DNA of 10,916 nt from Bacteroidia bacterium (GTDB taxonomy: Bacteria > Bacteroidota > Bacteroidia > Bacteroidales > P3): the NCBI GenBank assembly GCA_025999775.1, contig BNXT01000026.1, positions 1-10,916 of the forward strand. The letters are read 5' to 3'. The first letter of the stretch is position 1; every line of letters starts with the position of its first letter. The translations under genes were made by a program, and so were the position numbers. Under the pieces are notes generated by a model. It saw only the letters and a program-made list of their open reading frames with translations, searched no databases and was not told the DNA's origin. Shown one piece after another: positions 1 through 6,486 of the stretch.

Positions 1-15
1 TTAACATTTTTTTTT

Positions 16-45
16 TAATTTTGTACTATTATTTCTTTAATTTTG
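16..45 (+). promoter_or_regulatory. Candidate promoter of the glycosyltransferase gene, two TAATTTTG boxes
   Basis: The octamer TAATTTTG, a match to the Bacteroidota -7 consensus TAnnTTTG, occurs twice, at 16-23 and 38-45. The second copy would give a leader of about 30 bases before the ATG at 81. No TTTG lies at the preferred 19-21 base distance upstream of the second copy, so the -33 element is poor. The AT-rich context makes chance matches likely. No Shine-Dalgarno sequence precedes the ATG. Confidence 0.35.
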
Positions 46-80
46 CACAACATATATAATTATACGTTAATTAACCACAA

Positions 81-1289
81 ATGTTCCATACTTTGTATGC
101 TGCGCTTCCCATAATGAATGAACCGGATGTGTTATTAACCATTCAGACGGTGTTAAATCAAACCATACCGCCTAAAGGGTTGTTTGTCTGCGTTAATCAG
201 CCTGAAGACTATTGGCAAGACGTTATGCTACGGTCTATTGCCGAGCAGAATCAACAAACGCTCCAACAGCTTTCTGCATTTGCGTTGACCTCGCACACTG
301 CTATTCACATCATTGACAAGGCGTCTCCCGGTCGGGGCTGGACTTCTGACAATCACGGTGTAGGTTGGGCGCGCAAGGTATTGATGGATACGATTGCACA
401 ACAAGCCAATGCTAACGACCTCATTGTCAGCTTAGATGCCGACACCATCTACCCTCCGTCCTACTTTGAAAGCGTTCATAGCCTATTTATCAATAATCCC
501 AAGCTATCAGCTCTCTCAAATCCTTATTACCATTGCCTTACCGATGATTTGGTACTCAATAAAGCCGTGTTACGGTACGAAATTTACATGAGGGTTTATT
601 TTCTCAATTTGTGTCGCATTGGTTCGCCCTACGCTTTCACGGCTTTGGGTAGCGCCATGGCGGTTAAAGTGGATGCTTACCGTCGTATTGGCGGTATCAG
701 TCCAAAAAAAAGCGGTGAAGACTTCTATTTCTTGCAACAATTAGCTAAAACAGGAATCGTAGAAAATCGCAATGCTATTACCGTATATCCTGCTACCCGT
801 TTGAGTAATCGCGTGTTTTTCGGTACCGGTCCGGCGCTCATCAAGGGCGTACAAGATTGTTGGGACAGCTACCCGATTTATGCGCCTAAGTTGTGGGATG
901 AAATTAGCCAATTGTACGCCGTATTTCCACAACTTCAGACAACAACCCTTATGGATACGACAATCTGTGAAACGATGCAAGCGTTCGCTAAAACTATTTT
1001 TACAGACGATTTATTGGCAAAATGGCGAAAAACCGCAAAGACAACGGCACAATTTGTAAAATTTTGCCACGAAAAATTTGATGCTCTCCGCGTGTTACAG
1101 TATCTCAAATGGCGTACCTCTCTTGAAACGCCCTGCGATAAGCATAATATCACAGAAAATGCCGCCGTTCACCATATTATGCTCCCTACGGATTTCAATG
1201 TGGATGACCTTAGTCACCTAACCATTTTGCGAGAAGCGCTTTACCATAATTCAGGTTCAGCCCTACGGCAAGGAAGCCAAACACAATAA
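81..1289 (+). CDS. Glycosyltransferase, family 2-like (GT-A fold)
   Basis: A 402-residue protein predicted to transfer a sugar from a nucleotide-activated donor to an unidentified acceptor, probably a surface glycan or glycolipid. The N-terminus (LYAALPIMNEPDVLLTIQTV) has the typical GT2 opening strand and helix. A metal-binding DxD-type motif (SLDADT) lies near residues 117-122. GSAMAV near 190-195 and SGEDFYF near 211-217 match the acceptor and catalytic ED region of the family. No obvious transmembrane helix is seen, so it is probably cytoplasmic or peripheral on the inner membrane. The ATG at 81 is the only good start after the upstream AT-rich region. The last 27 codons overlap the permease gene on the other strand by 80 bases. 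No other glycan genes adjoin it, so its substrate cannot be deduced. The fold is confident; the specificity is unknown. Confidence 0.8.
   Translation: MFHTLYAALPIMNEPDVLLTIQTVLNQTIPPKGLFVCVNQPEDYWQDVMLRSIAEQNQQTLQQLSAFALTSHTAIHIIDKASPGRGWTSDNHGVGWARKVLMDTIAQQANANDLIVSLDADTIYPPSYFESVHSLFINNPKLSALSNPYYHCLTDDLVLNKAVLRYEIYMRVYFLNLCRIGSPYAFTALGSAMAVKVDAYRRIGGISPKKSGEDFYFLQQLAKTGIVENRNAITVYPATRLSNRVFFGTGPALIKGVQDCWDSYPIYAPKLWDEISQLYAVFPQLQTTTLMDTTICETMQAFAKTIFTDDLLAKWRKTAKTTAQFVKFCHEKFDALRVLQYLKWRTSLETPCDKHNITENAAVHHIMLPTDFNVDDLSHLTILREALYHNSGSALRQGSQTQ
1210..1289. other. 80-bp convergent overlap of two coding sequences
   Basis: The plus-strand glycosyltransferase stop (TAA, 1287-1289) lies inside the minus-strand permease gene, whose own stop (TAA on minus) is at 1212-1210. 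Both frames are open through the overlap, so it codes for the last 27 codons of each gene. There is no room for a terminator between them, so the two transcripts should be complementary over at least this stretch. Confidence 0.85.
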
Positions 1290-2322
1290 TAGGCAACCAT
1301 GCAGCCACCCATGTCGGTAAAACGTTGGATATCGCAAATACGCGTGAAAACTGCAAGCAAACGATAAACAGAAATGCTATGGCAATGCCGATTGCCAAGT
1401 GCAAACCTAATCCGCCCCGCGTTTTTTTGGATGCCACCGAAAAGCCTATCAATGCTAATATCAGCGTTGAAAACGGATGCGACATACGCATATGTTTTTC
1501 ATATTCGTAAGACCTCAGGAGGTTGGAGCCTCGCAGACGTTCTCGTTCAATAAATTGTTTCAATTCATGATAGTCCATCGTACTTACATCACTATAATCG
1601 ATTGCAAAATCCAGCGGTACCGCAGGTAAATCCATTTGTATTTCGTGTCCCGCTTGTATATGTTCTCCCAGCGTATCCAATTCACGTATAAAATAATCGT
1701 ACAAACGCCAATTATCCGTAGCGGTATCGTAGTAAATGGCTTCCGCGCTAATTTTTTTGGTCAACCCTTTTTCCGGATGAATATATTCGACTGAGAACTT
1801 GACACCTGATGGGCGAAAAGCATTGTTATCAAAGCTCAGTGCATAAAAATAGGTGGTGTCGTTTGCCTGAAAATGGATGTTGGAATTGCGGTTATAGTAG
1901 GCGTTGTGAATATATTTACGGTCAAAGTCCATGCGTGCCACGTTCACATTGGGTATCAAAAAGTTCATCAAATATAAATTTACGATGCCTATTAACAAAG
2001 CCGTTCCGACGTATGATATAAGTAAGCGTTGCGGACTTATGCCCGATGCGTAAATCGCCACAAATTCGCTATTGTTTGCCATTTTGGAAGTAAAATAAAT
2101 GACTGCAATAAAGGCAAACAGCGCGCTAAACAGGTTTACAAAATAGGGTATAAAATTACAGTAATACTCGAAGATTATCTCATTTAGAGGCGCTTTTTTT
2201 TCAATGAAATTATCAATTTTTTCAGAAATATCAAACACAACAACGATCAGAATAATCAATGCTATCGAATAGACAAAAGCGCCCAAAAACTTCTTGACAA
2301 TATACCAATCTATCTTCTTCAT
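1210..2322 (-). CDS. LptF/LptG-family permease (lipopolysaccharide export, YjgP/YjgQ)
   Basis: A 370-residue inner-membrane protein of the LptF/LptG (YjgP/YjgQ) family. Members form the transmembrane part of the LptB2FG ABC transporter, which extracts LPS from the inner membrane and passes it to LptC/LptA. The order is typical: a cytoplasmic start (MKKIDWYIVKKF), TM1 about 12-30, TM2 about 57-78, TM3 about 101-124, a periplasmic beta-jellyroll domain about 125-275, then three helices at about 283-297, 307-329 and 335-356. The coupling-helix region between TM2 and TM3 (NNSEFVAIYASGISPQRLL) is well conserved. The length is normal for the family. The gene starts 5 bases after the prs stop codon, so the two are almost certainly co-transcribed. 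LptF cannot be told from LptG by eye, and no partner permease is in the window. Confidence 0.9.
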   Translation of the reverse strand: MKKIDWYIVKKFLGAFVYSIALIILIVVVFDISEKIDNFIEKKAPLNEIIFEYYCNFIPYFVNLFSALFAFIAVIYFTSKMANNSEFVAIYASGISPQRLLISYVGTALLIGIVNLYLMNFLIPNVNVARMDFDRKYIHNAYYNRNSNIHFQANDTTYFYALSFDNNAFRPSGVKFSVEYIHPEKGLTKKISAEAIYYDTATDNWRLYDYFIRELDTLGEHIQAGHEIQMDLPAVPLDFAIDYSDVSTMDYHELKQFIERERLRGSNLLRSYEYEKHMRMSHPFSTLILALIGFSVASKKTRGGLGLHLAIGIAIAFLFIVCLQFSRVFAISNVLPTWVAAWLPIIVFGFLAVGLNLNYGKALLAKWLGD

Positions 2323-2327
2323 TGGGG

Positions 2328-3266
2328 CTAAAGTGTATATAAATCGGATATACTTTCGTTGTTTTCCACGCGTTTGATCACCTCAGCGAACGTTTTTGCG
2401 GTGCTCAGGACGGTGATTTTATCGCTTGTTTTCTTTAGTGGAATAGTGTCGGTTACGACTAATTCATCCAGTTCGGAATTAAGTACGTTTTGGTAGGCAT
2501 TGCCGGTCAACAGAGGGTGAGTAATCATTGCGCGAACGCTACGAGCGCCGTTGCTACGAATCACCTTGGCTGCTTTGCAGATGGTATTGCCGGTATCAAT
2601 GATATCGTCTAACAGAATCACGTCTTTGTCGGTTACGTCGCCCAATAGTTCTATCGTTCCGACCTCATTGGGGCGGTTACGCAGTTTGTAGCACACCACA
2701 AAGCCGTTACCGAGCGACTTGGCATACGTTTGTGCTCGGCGTGTACCACCGGCATCCGGAGAGGCGAAAATAATGTTACTGGTATCAAAATTATTATGTA
2801 TATGTGCTAAAAAGATTTGAGAAGCATAGACGTGGTCCACCGGAATATCGAAGAATCCTTGTATTTGGTCGGCGTGCATATCCAATGTGATAAGTCGCGA
2901 TATACCTGCTGATGAGAGTAGGTTAGCGATAAGTTTAGCGCCTATTGGCACACGGGGGCGGTCTTTACGGTCTTGTCGTGCATAACCGAAGTACGGGATG
3001 ATAGTGATGATCTTGCGTGCCGACGCACGTTTAGCGGCATCCACAAGTAGCATCAACTCAAGAAGGTTCTCTGCAGGTGCAAAGGTTGACTGGATGATAA
3101 ACACATCGCTACCACGAACATTTTGCAACAGCGCCGGCTGTATTTCTCCGTCCGAAAAATCCAAAACCTCCGATTTACCTAAACTTTGACCATACGCGTC
3201 TGCTATTCGATCAGACAAGTAGCGTGTCGCCCGTCCGGAAAACATAATGACATTATTTGTCGTCAT
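2328..3266 (-). CDS. prs: Ribose-phosphate pyrophosphokinase (PRPP synthetase)
   Basis: This enzyme transfers pyrophosphate from ATP to ribose 5-phosphate, making PRPP for purine, pyrimidine, histidine, tryptophan and NAD synthesis. The 312-residue length is normal for a class I bacterial enzyme. Visible motifs in order: FSDGEI near 37-42; the ATP-binding segment YFGYARQDRK near 92-101; DMHADQIQGFF near 129-139 with the conserved His131; SPDAGGTRRA near 169-178; the catalytic Lys/Arg pair in CYKLR (Lys194, Arg196); and the PRPP-binding loop VILLDDIIDTGNT near 216-228. The start at 3266 follows a consensus promoter by about 40 bases. The gene leads a two-gene operon with the permease. Nothing looks missing or altered; a soluble cytoplasmic hexamer is expected from the family. 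Confidence 0.97.
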   Translation of the reverse strand: MTTNNVIMFSGRATRYLSDRIADAYGQSLGKSEVLDFSDGEIQPALLQNVRGSDVFIIQSTFAPAENLLELMLLVDAAKRASARKIITIIPYFGYARQDRKDRPRVPIGAKLIANLLSSAGISRLITLDMHADQIQGFFDIPVDHVYASQIFLAHIHNNFDTSNIIFASPDAGGTRRAQTYAKSLGNGFVVCYKLRNRPNEVGTIELLGDVTDKDVILLDDIIDTGNTICKAAKVIRSNGARSVRAMITHPLLTGNAYQNVLNSELDELVVTDTIPLKKTSDKITVLSTAKTFAEVIKRVENNESISDLYTL

Positions 3267-3309
3267 TGTGATGTTATTTTTGATTGATGATTACGTATCA
3301 TTACAAGTG

Positions 3310-3339
3310 CAAAGTTACACTTTTTTTATTGAATAACAA
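3310..3339 (-). promoter_or_regulatory. Bacteroidota-type promoter of the prs-permease operon
   Basis: On the minus strand TAACTTTG (3317-3310) matches the -7 consensus TAnnTTTG. TTG at 3339-3337 sits 19 bases upstream as the -33 element. The start of transcription should fall near 3304, leaving a leader of about 35-40 bases with no Shine-Dalgarno sequence before the ATG at 3266. Confidence 0.7.
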
Positions 3340-3359
3340 CGTGTAATGCCAAAAAAAAA

Positions 3360-3391
3360 TTTGGTTTTTTCAAAAAAAGTTTGTACCTTTG
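3360..3391 (+). promoter_or_regulatory. Consensus promoter of tRNA-Arg
   Basis: TTTG at 3360-3363 and TACCTTTG at 3384-3391 are separated by 20 bases, a full match to the Bacteroidota sigma-70-type promoter. Transcription should start near 3396-3398, giving a 5' leader of about 48 bases to be removed by RNase P. The core TTGTACCTTTGCGGGT (3381-3396) recurs exactly at 4146-4161 before the exporter gene. This promoter is back to back with that of prs. Confidence 0.75.
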
Positions 3392-3444
3392 CGGGTGATT
3401 ATATAGGGTTTGATGGACTCGTATGGTTATTTTTAGTGTTCTCA

Positions 3445-3518
3445 GGCCCCGTAGCTCAATTGAATAGAGTATCTGACTACGGATCAGAAGGTTGAAGGTT
3501 TGAATCCTTCCGGGGTCA
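3445..3518 (+). tRNA. tRNA-Arg (anticodon ACG)
   Basis: A 74-base cloverleaf. The acceptor stem GGCCCCG (3445-3451) pairs with CGGGGTC (3511-3517), including one G-U pair, with A3518 as discriminator. The D stem is GCTC/GAGT. The anticodon stem is TCTGA (3472-3476) with TCAGA (3484-3488), and its loop CTACGGA gives anticodon ACG at 3479-3481. The T stem GAAGG/CCTTC encloses TTTGAAT. CCA is not encoded and must be added after transcription. By family knowledge A34 is deaminated to inosine by TadA, letting this tRNA read CGU, CGC and CGA. Confidence 0.96.
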
Positions 3519-3546
3519 CAAAACAAACTCCTTTATCTTGGGGGTT

Positions 3547-3738
3547 GGTTATGTATGCTGGACAGTGCCGAAATCATGCCGGAATTAATTCCACGGAAAG
3601 CCCCAAAGCGACTGCAATTCGGTAGAAAGTTGATACTTTGGGTTATGTATGCTGGACAGCGCCGAAATCATGCCGGAATTAATTCCACGGAAAGCCCCAA
3701 AGCGGCTGCAATTCGGTAGAAAGTTGATACTTTGGGTT
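3547..3738. repeat. Tandem direct duplication, 94-base period, two copies
   Basis: Copy 1 (3547-3640) is followed directly by copy 2 (3641-3734), and the first four bases GGTT recur at 3735-3738, so the repeat boundary carries a 4-base microhomology. The copies differ at only two positions, both transitions: T3566 versus C3660 and A3611 versus G3705. Copy 2 contains the last 22 codons and stop of the antitoxin-like gene plus 27 bases beyond it. Copy 1 is therefore a displaced, non-functional copy of the gene's 3' end. The near identity points to a fairly recent slippage-type event. Confidence 0.95.
3574..3640 (-). pseudogene. Duplicated 3' fragment of the HTH gene
   Basis: Copy 1 of the 94-base repeat encodes, on the minus strand, the last 22 codons of the XRE-type gene again, with the TGA stop at 3576-3574. 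A3611 changes one alanine codon to valine. The fragment lies beyond the intact gene's stop, and 94 is not a multiple of three, so it cannot extend the protein. It is a remnant without a start. Confidence 0.75.
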
Positions 3739-3988
3739 CTGTCCGTCCGGTTTCCACACGAGAAATATAAGACTTGTTGCTTCCTACTTTTTCCGCAAGT
3801 TCCGATTGTGTCAGACCCGCATCTTTCCGTGCTTGTTCTAATATTTGTCCGGTATAGTAGGCGTATGCTTCTCGTTTGAAAGCCTCCCTTGTAGGTGTTC
3901 CTTCTTTGCCGTATTCTTCATCCAGCATAGCGTTAACGGTAGGAAGTTGTCTAATCTTCTCCCAATTTAATTTTGTCCTGTCAATCAT
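3668..3988 (-). CDS. XRE-family HTH protein, HigA-like antitoxin, apparently solitary
   Basis: A 106-residue DNA-binding protein. Residues 1-48 form a charged N-terminal extension (LNWEKIRQLP, EEYGKEGTPTREAFKREAYAYY), as seen in HigA-type antitoxins. Residues 49-104 are a Cro/C1-type helix-turn-helix (QARKDAGLTQSELAEKVGSN, then SYISRVETGR). The start at 3988 is chosen because AAGGAG lies 10 bases upstream (4004-3999), and because the promoter -7 box falls inside any longer version starting at 4036. It is the only gene here with a clear Shine-Dalgarno sequence, which may hint at separate origin. HigA family members neutralise a RelE/HigB mRNA endonuclease and repress their own operon. No toxin gene is found on either side, so this may be an orphan antitoxin or a plain regulator. 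Its 3' end is duplicated just downstream. Confidence 0.85.
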   Translation of the reverse strand: MIDRTKLNWEKIRQLPTVNAMLDEEYGKEGTPTREAFKREAYAYYTGQILEQARKDAGLTQSELAEKVGSNKSYISRVETGRTEPKVSTFYRIAAALGLSVELIPA

Positions 3989-3998
3989 TGTTAATTTT

Positions 3999-4044
3999 CT
4001 CCTTATCACATTACAAAGATACGAAAAGTTTATCAACTGAGCAA
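3999..4044 (-). promoter_or_regulatory. Promoter and ribosome binding site of the HTH gene
   Basis: On the minus strand TTG (4044-4042) and TATCTTTG (4021-4014) are separated by 20 bases, a good Bacteroidota promoter. Transcription would begin near 4008. AAGGAG (4004-3999) then follows at once, with a 10-base spacer to the ATG at 3988. The leader is only about 20 bases long. Autorepression by the HTH protein is plausible from family behaviour, but no operator palindrome stands out. Confidence 0.7.
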
Positions 4045-4148
4045 CTTTTTTTCAAAAGGAAGTGAAAGGTGTTAGTGGCTTTCGGATAAAAAGTTGAAAA
4101 AAGTTTGGAAATTTTTGTTTTTAAGGGTTATGTAAACATTTTTTTTTG

Positions 4149-4156
4149 TACCTTTG
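4149..4156 (+). promoter_or_regulatory. -7 element of the exporter gene, very short leader
   Basis: TACCTTTG matches the -7 consensus, and the surrounding 16 bases (4146-4161) equal those of the tRNA-Arg promoter. No TTTG is found 19-21 bases upstream, so the -33 side is weak. Transcription should start at about 4160-4163, only 9-12 bases before the ATG at 4172, making the mRNA almost leaderless. Confidence 0.6.
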
Positions 4157-4171
4157 CGGGTTTATTGTAAT

Positions 4172-6484
4172 ATGTGGAATAAATTTATACGACATCTTCT
4201 GACCAATCGTATTTGGTATTTAGTCATCACCGGTGTGATCACCATCTTTATGGCAATCATGGCGATGCATGTACGTATGTCCTTTTCTATGCCTCAGATG
4301 TTGCCTAACGACAATGAAACTTTTGTCCAATATCAAACGTATCTTAAACAATTTGGCGCCGACGGCAATGTAGCGTTCAGCGGGGTATGCGATGAACGAC
4401 TGTTTGAAGTACAGAATTTTCGGGCATGGAATAAATTAACGCAAGATATTAAAGAGGTTGACGGAGTAACCTTAGTATTGTCCTTTTCTAATGCTTTTCA
4501 ATTAAAAAAAGACGAGCCAACGCATCAGTTTACAATTCAAGATATTTTTCCAAAAACAGACATCAACCAATATGAATTGGATAGTCTGATGAACATTTTT
4601 TTTAATTTACCATTTTACGACGGTTTTTTGTTCAATTCCGATACGCGATCATGTTTGATGATGATATTCTTTGACAAGAATAAAATCAACACCAACGCTC
4701 GTGATCACATTGTCCATGATATACAACACCTGTTAGACCGCTTTTCACAAAAGACACAGATTGAGACCCATGTTTCGGGATTACCTTATATCCGTACCGT
4801 AACCTCTCAAAAAATTAAGAGCGAGTTATTTTTATTCTCGTTTTTAGCGTTGCTTGTTGCCATGTTTTCTTTAATGGCATTTTTCAAATCTTTTAAGGCA
4901 ACCATTTTGCCGATGATTGTTGTTGTTATCAACGTTATTTGGACACTTGGCTTATTTACCATACTTGGCTTTGAAATATCCATCTTAGCAAGTATGCTAC
5001 CGCCACTATTGATCATTATTGGCATAGAAAACAGCATCTTTCTAATAAACAAGTATCACCATGAATTTCGTAAACATGGTAATAAGATTTTGGCGTTATC
5101 ACGTGCTATTACGCGTATCGGGCGTGCTAATTTCTTAACCAATCTCACTACGTCTATCGGATTTTTAGCATTTGTTATCACACCTAATCAGATGTTAGTA
5201 GAATTTGGTATTATTGCGACCATCGCCATCATGTGCTCCTATCTGCTAACCTTAACGATATTGCCGATATTGTTTAGCTTTACGCCCGCACCCAGCGTCA
5301 AACAGGTCTCGCATTTGGATAACCGACTTATTGAACATTTGCTCTCGTGGATAGAAGATAAAATCACCTTTCATACCAAAACGATTTTTTACATTGTCGG
5401 AGGCGCAGTTATCGTTGGCGTCATTGGAGCCATGCTACTTTACACCTCCGGACGTGTGGTGGACGATATTCCGCATCGCGACAAGATGTATCAAGACATG
5501 CTATTCTTTGAGGAGCACTATGATGGTATTATTCCAATGGAAATCACCATTGATGCTAAGCAACCCAAAGGGCTTATGACGATTGCTTCGCTGTCTAAAA
5601 TTGATGCTTTTCAAGATAAATTATCAACTTTTGCCGAATTTGCCCGTCCCTTGTCGTTCATCGAAGTATTGAAATTTATGCGCCAAGCTTACTATAACGG
5701 GAATCCTGATTTTTATGCTATGCCCACCCAGAATGAGATGGTGTTTATCTCTGATTATATGCCTGAAGGGATGCTCCGAAGCACTGATACCACCAACACG
5801 CTCACCGGACAGATCATGCAGATCTTCGTAGATAGTTCGTTTCAACATGCTCGTATGAGCGTACAGATGCAAAACCTCAGTACACCCGAAATCAGTGATC
5901 TGCACGAGGAATTGAAAGAGATTGTCGATGAGATATTTGACAGTCACTATGAGGTTGCCATCACAGGGTCAAGCATGATATTCTTGGAAGGTACTACCTA
6001 TATGATCCATAATTTGATACAAAGTCTGCTCCTCGCATTAGTACTCATTACCTTTATCTTGTTTTTCATGTTCCGGTCGTGGCGTATGGTGCTGTTGGCT
6101 ATTATTTCTAATTTACTACCCTTGCTCCTAACGGTTACCGTAATGGGTTATTTCGGCATCCCGTTAAAAACTTCCACCATACTCGTATTTAGTGTGGCAT
6201 TAGGCATATCTGTGGATAACACCATTCATTTCTTATCGCGTTATCGCTTGGAGTTGCGTATCAATAACTACGATGTGCGTCAAGCCGTAATGTATGCATT
6301 AGGCGAGGCAGGCTATAGCATGCTATACTCAACCGTCATCCTGTTTTTAGGGTTTTTAATCTTTGCTTTTTCAAGTTTCGGTGGTACACAAATGGTGGGC
6401 ATTCTCGTATCGTTTACTTTGATAGTATCTTTACTCTCGGATCTTTTATTCCTGCCATCCTTACTGCTTAAATTTGCTAAATAG
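4172..6484 (+). CDS. MMPL/RND-superfamily exporter (HAE3-type)
   Basis: A 770-residue inner-membrane protein with the doubled RND layout. TM1 (about 14-33) is followed by a periplasmic domain (about 34-215) and five helices (about 218-368). TM7 (about 405-424) is followed by a second periplasmic domain (about 425-605) and five more helices (about 613-766). The length suits the MMPL/HAE3 group rather than the roughly 1,040-residue AcrB type. Such proteins use the proton gradient to move lipids or other hydrophobic molecules. The proton-relay segment of repeat 2 reads GISVDNTIHF (Asp682); the same place in repeat 1 reads IGIENSIFL, with Glu286. The start is ATG 4172, since an upstream in-frame TTG at 4154 overlaps the promoter box. 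No membrane-fusion protein adjoins it. The next gene, 2 bases downstream, encodes a predicted outer-membrane barrel. The substrate is unknown. Confidence 0.9.
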   Translation: MWNKFIRHLLTNRIWYLVITGVITIFMAIMAMHVRMSFSMPQMLPNDNETFVQYQTYLKQFGADGNVAFSGVCDERLFEVQNFRAWNKLTQDIKEVDGVTLVLSFSNAFQLKKDEPTHQFTIQDIFPKTDINQYELDSLMNIFFNLPFYDGFLFNSDTRSCLMMIFFDKNKINTNARDHIVHDIQHLLDRFSQKTQIETHVSGLPYIRTVTSQKIKSELFLFSFLALLVAMFSLMAFFKSFKATILPMIVVVINVIWTLGLFTILGFEISILASMLPPLLIIIGIENSIFLINKYHHEFRKHGNKILALSRAITRIGRANFLTNLTTSIGFLAFVITPNQMLVEFGIIATIAIMCSYLLTLTILPILFSFTPAPSVKQVSHLDNRLIEHLLSWIEDKITFHTKTIFYIVGGAVIVGVIGAMLLYTSGRVVDDIPHRDKMYQDMLFFEEHYDGIIPMEITIDAKQPKGLMTIASLSKIDAFQDKLSTFAEFARPLSFIEVLKFMRQAYYNGNPDFYAMPTQNEMVFISDYMPEGMLRSTDTTNTLTGQIMQIFVDSSFQHARMSVQMQNLSTPEISDLHEELKEIVDEIFDSHYEVAITGSSMIFLEGTTYMIHNLIQSLLLALVLITFILFFMFRSWRMVLLAIISNLLPLLLTVTVMGYFGIPLKTSTILVFSVALGISVDNTIHFLSRYRLELRINNYDVRQAVMYALGEAGYSMLYSTVILFLGFLIFAFSSFGGTQMVGILVSFTLIVSLLSDLLFLPSLLLKFAK

Positions 6485-6486
6485 TT

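Noticed and set aside
3326..3526. Minus-strand open frame of 66 codons across the tRNA-Arg gene
   Set aside because: It is the complement of a well-formed tRNA and its promoter, a common source of false protein predictions.
3519..3546. Terminator hairpin after the tRNA (AACTCC with GGGGTT)
   Set aside because: The possible stem is only about six pairs with a G-T pair and has no following T-run, so it is too weak to call.
3547..3738. CRISPR-like repeat
   Set aside because: There are only two directly adjoining copies of 94 bases, no spacers and no cas genes; it is a tandem duplication.
3989..4036. Longer N-terminus for the HTH protein
   Set aside because: The extra codons contain the promoter -7 box and the Shine-Dalgarno sequence of the ATG at 3988.
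4154..4171. Upstream TTG start for the exporter
   Set aside because: The TTG lies in the promoter -7 box, so it would precede the transcription start; ATG 4172 fits better.
5624..5947. Minus-strand open frame of 107 codons inside the exporter gene
   Set aside because: It lies wholly opposite a well-supported membrane protein gene, has no promoter and has no recognisable domain.
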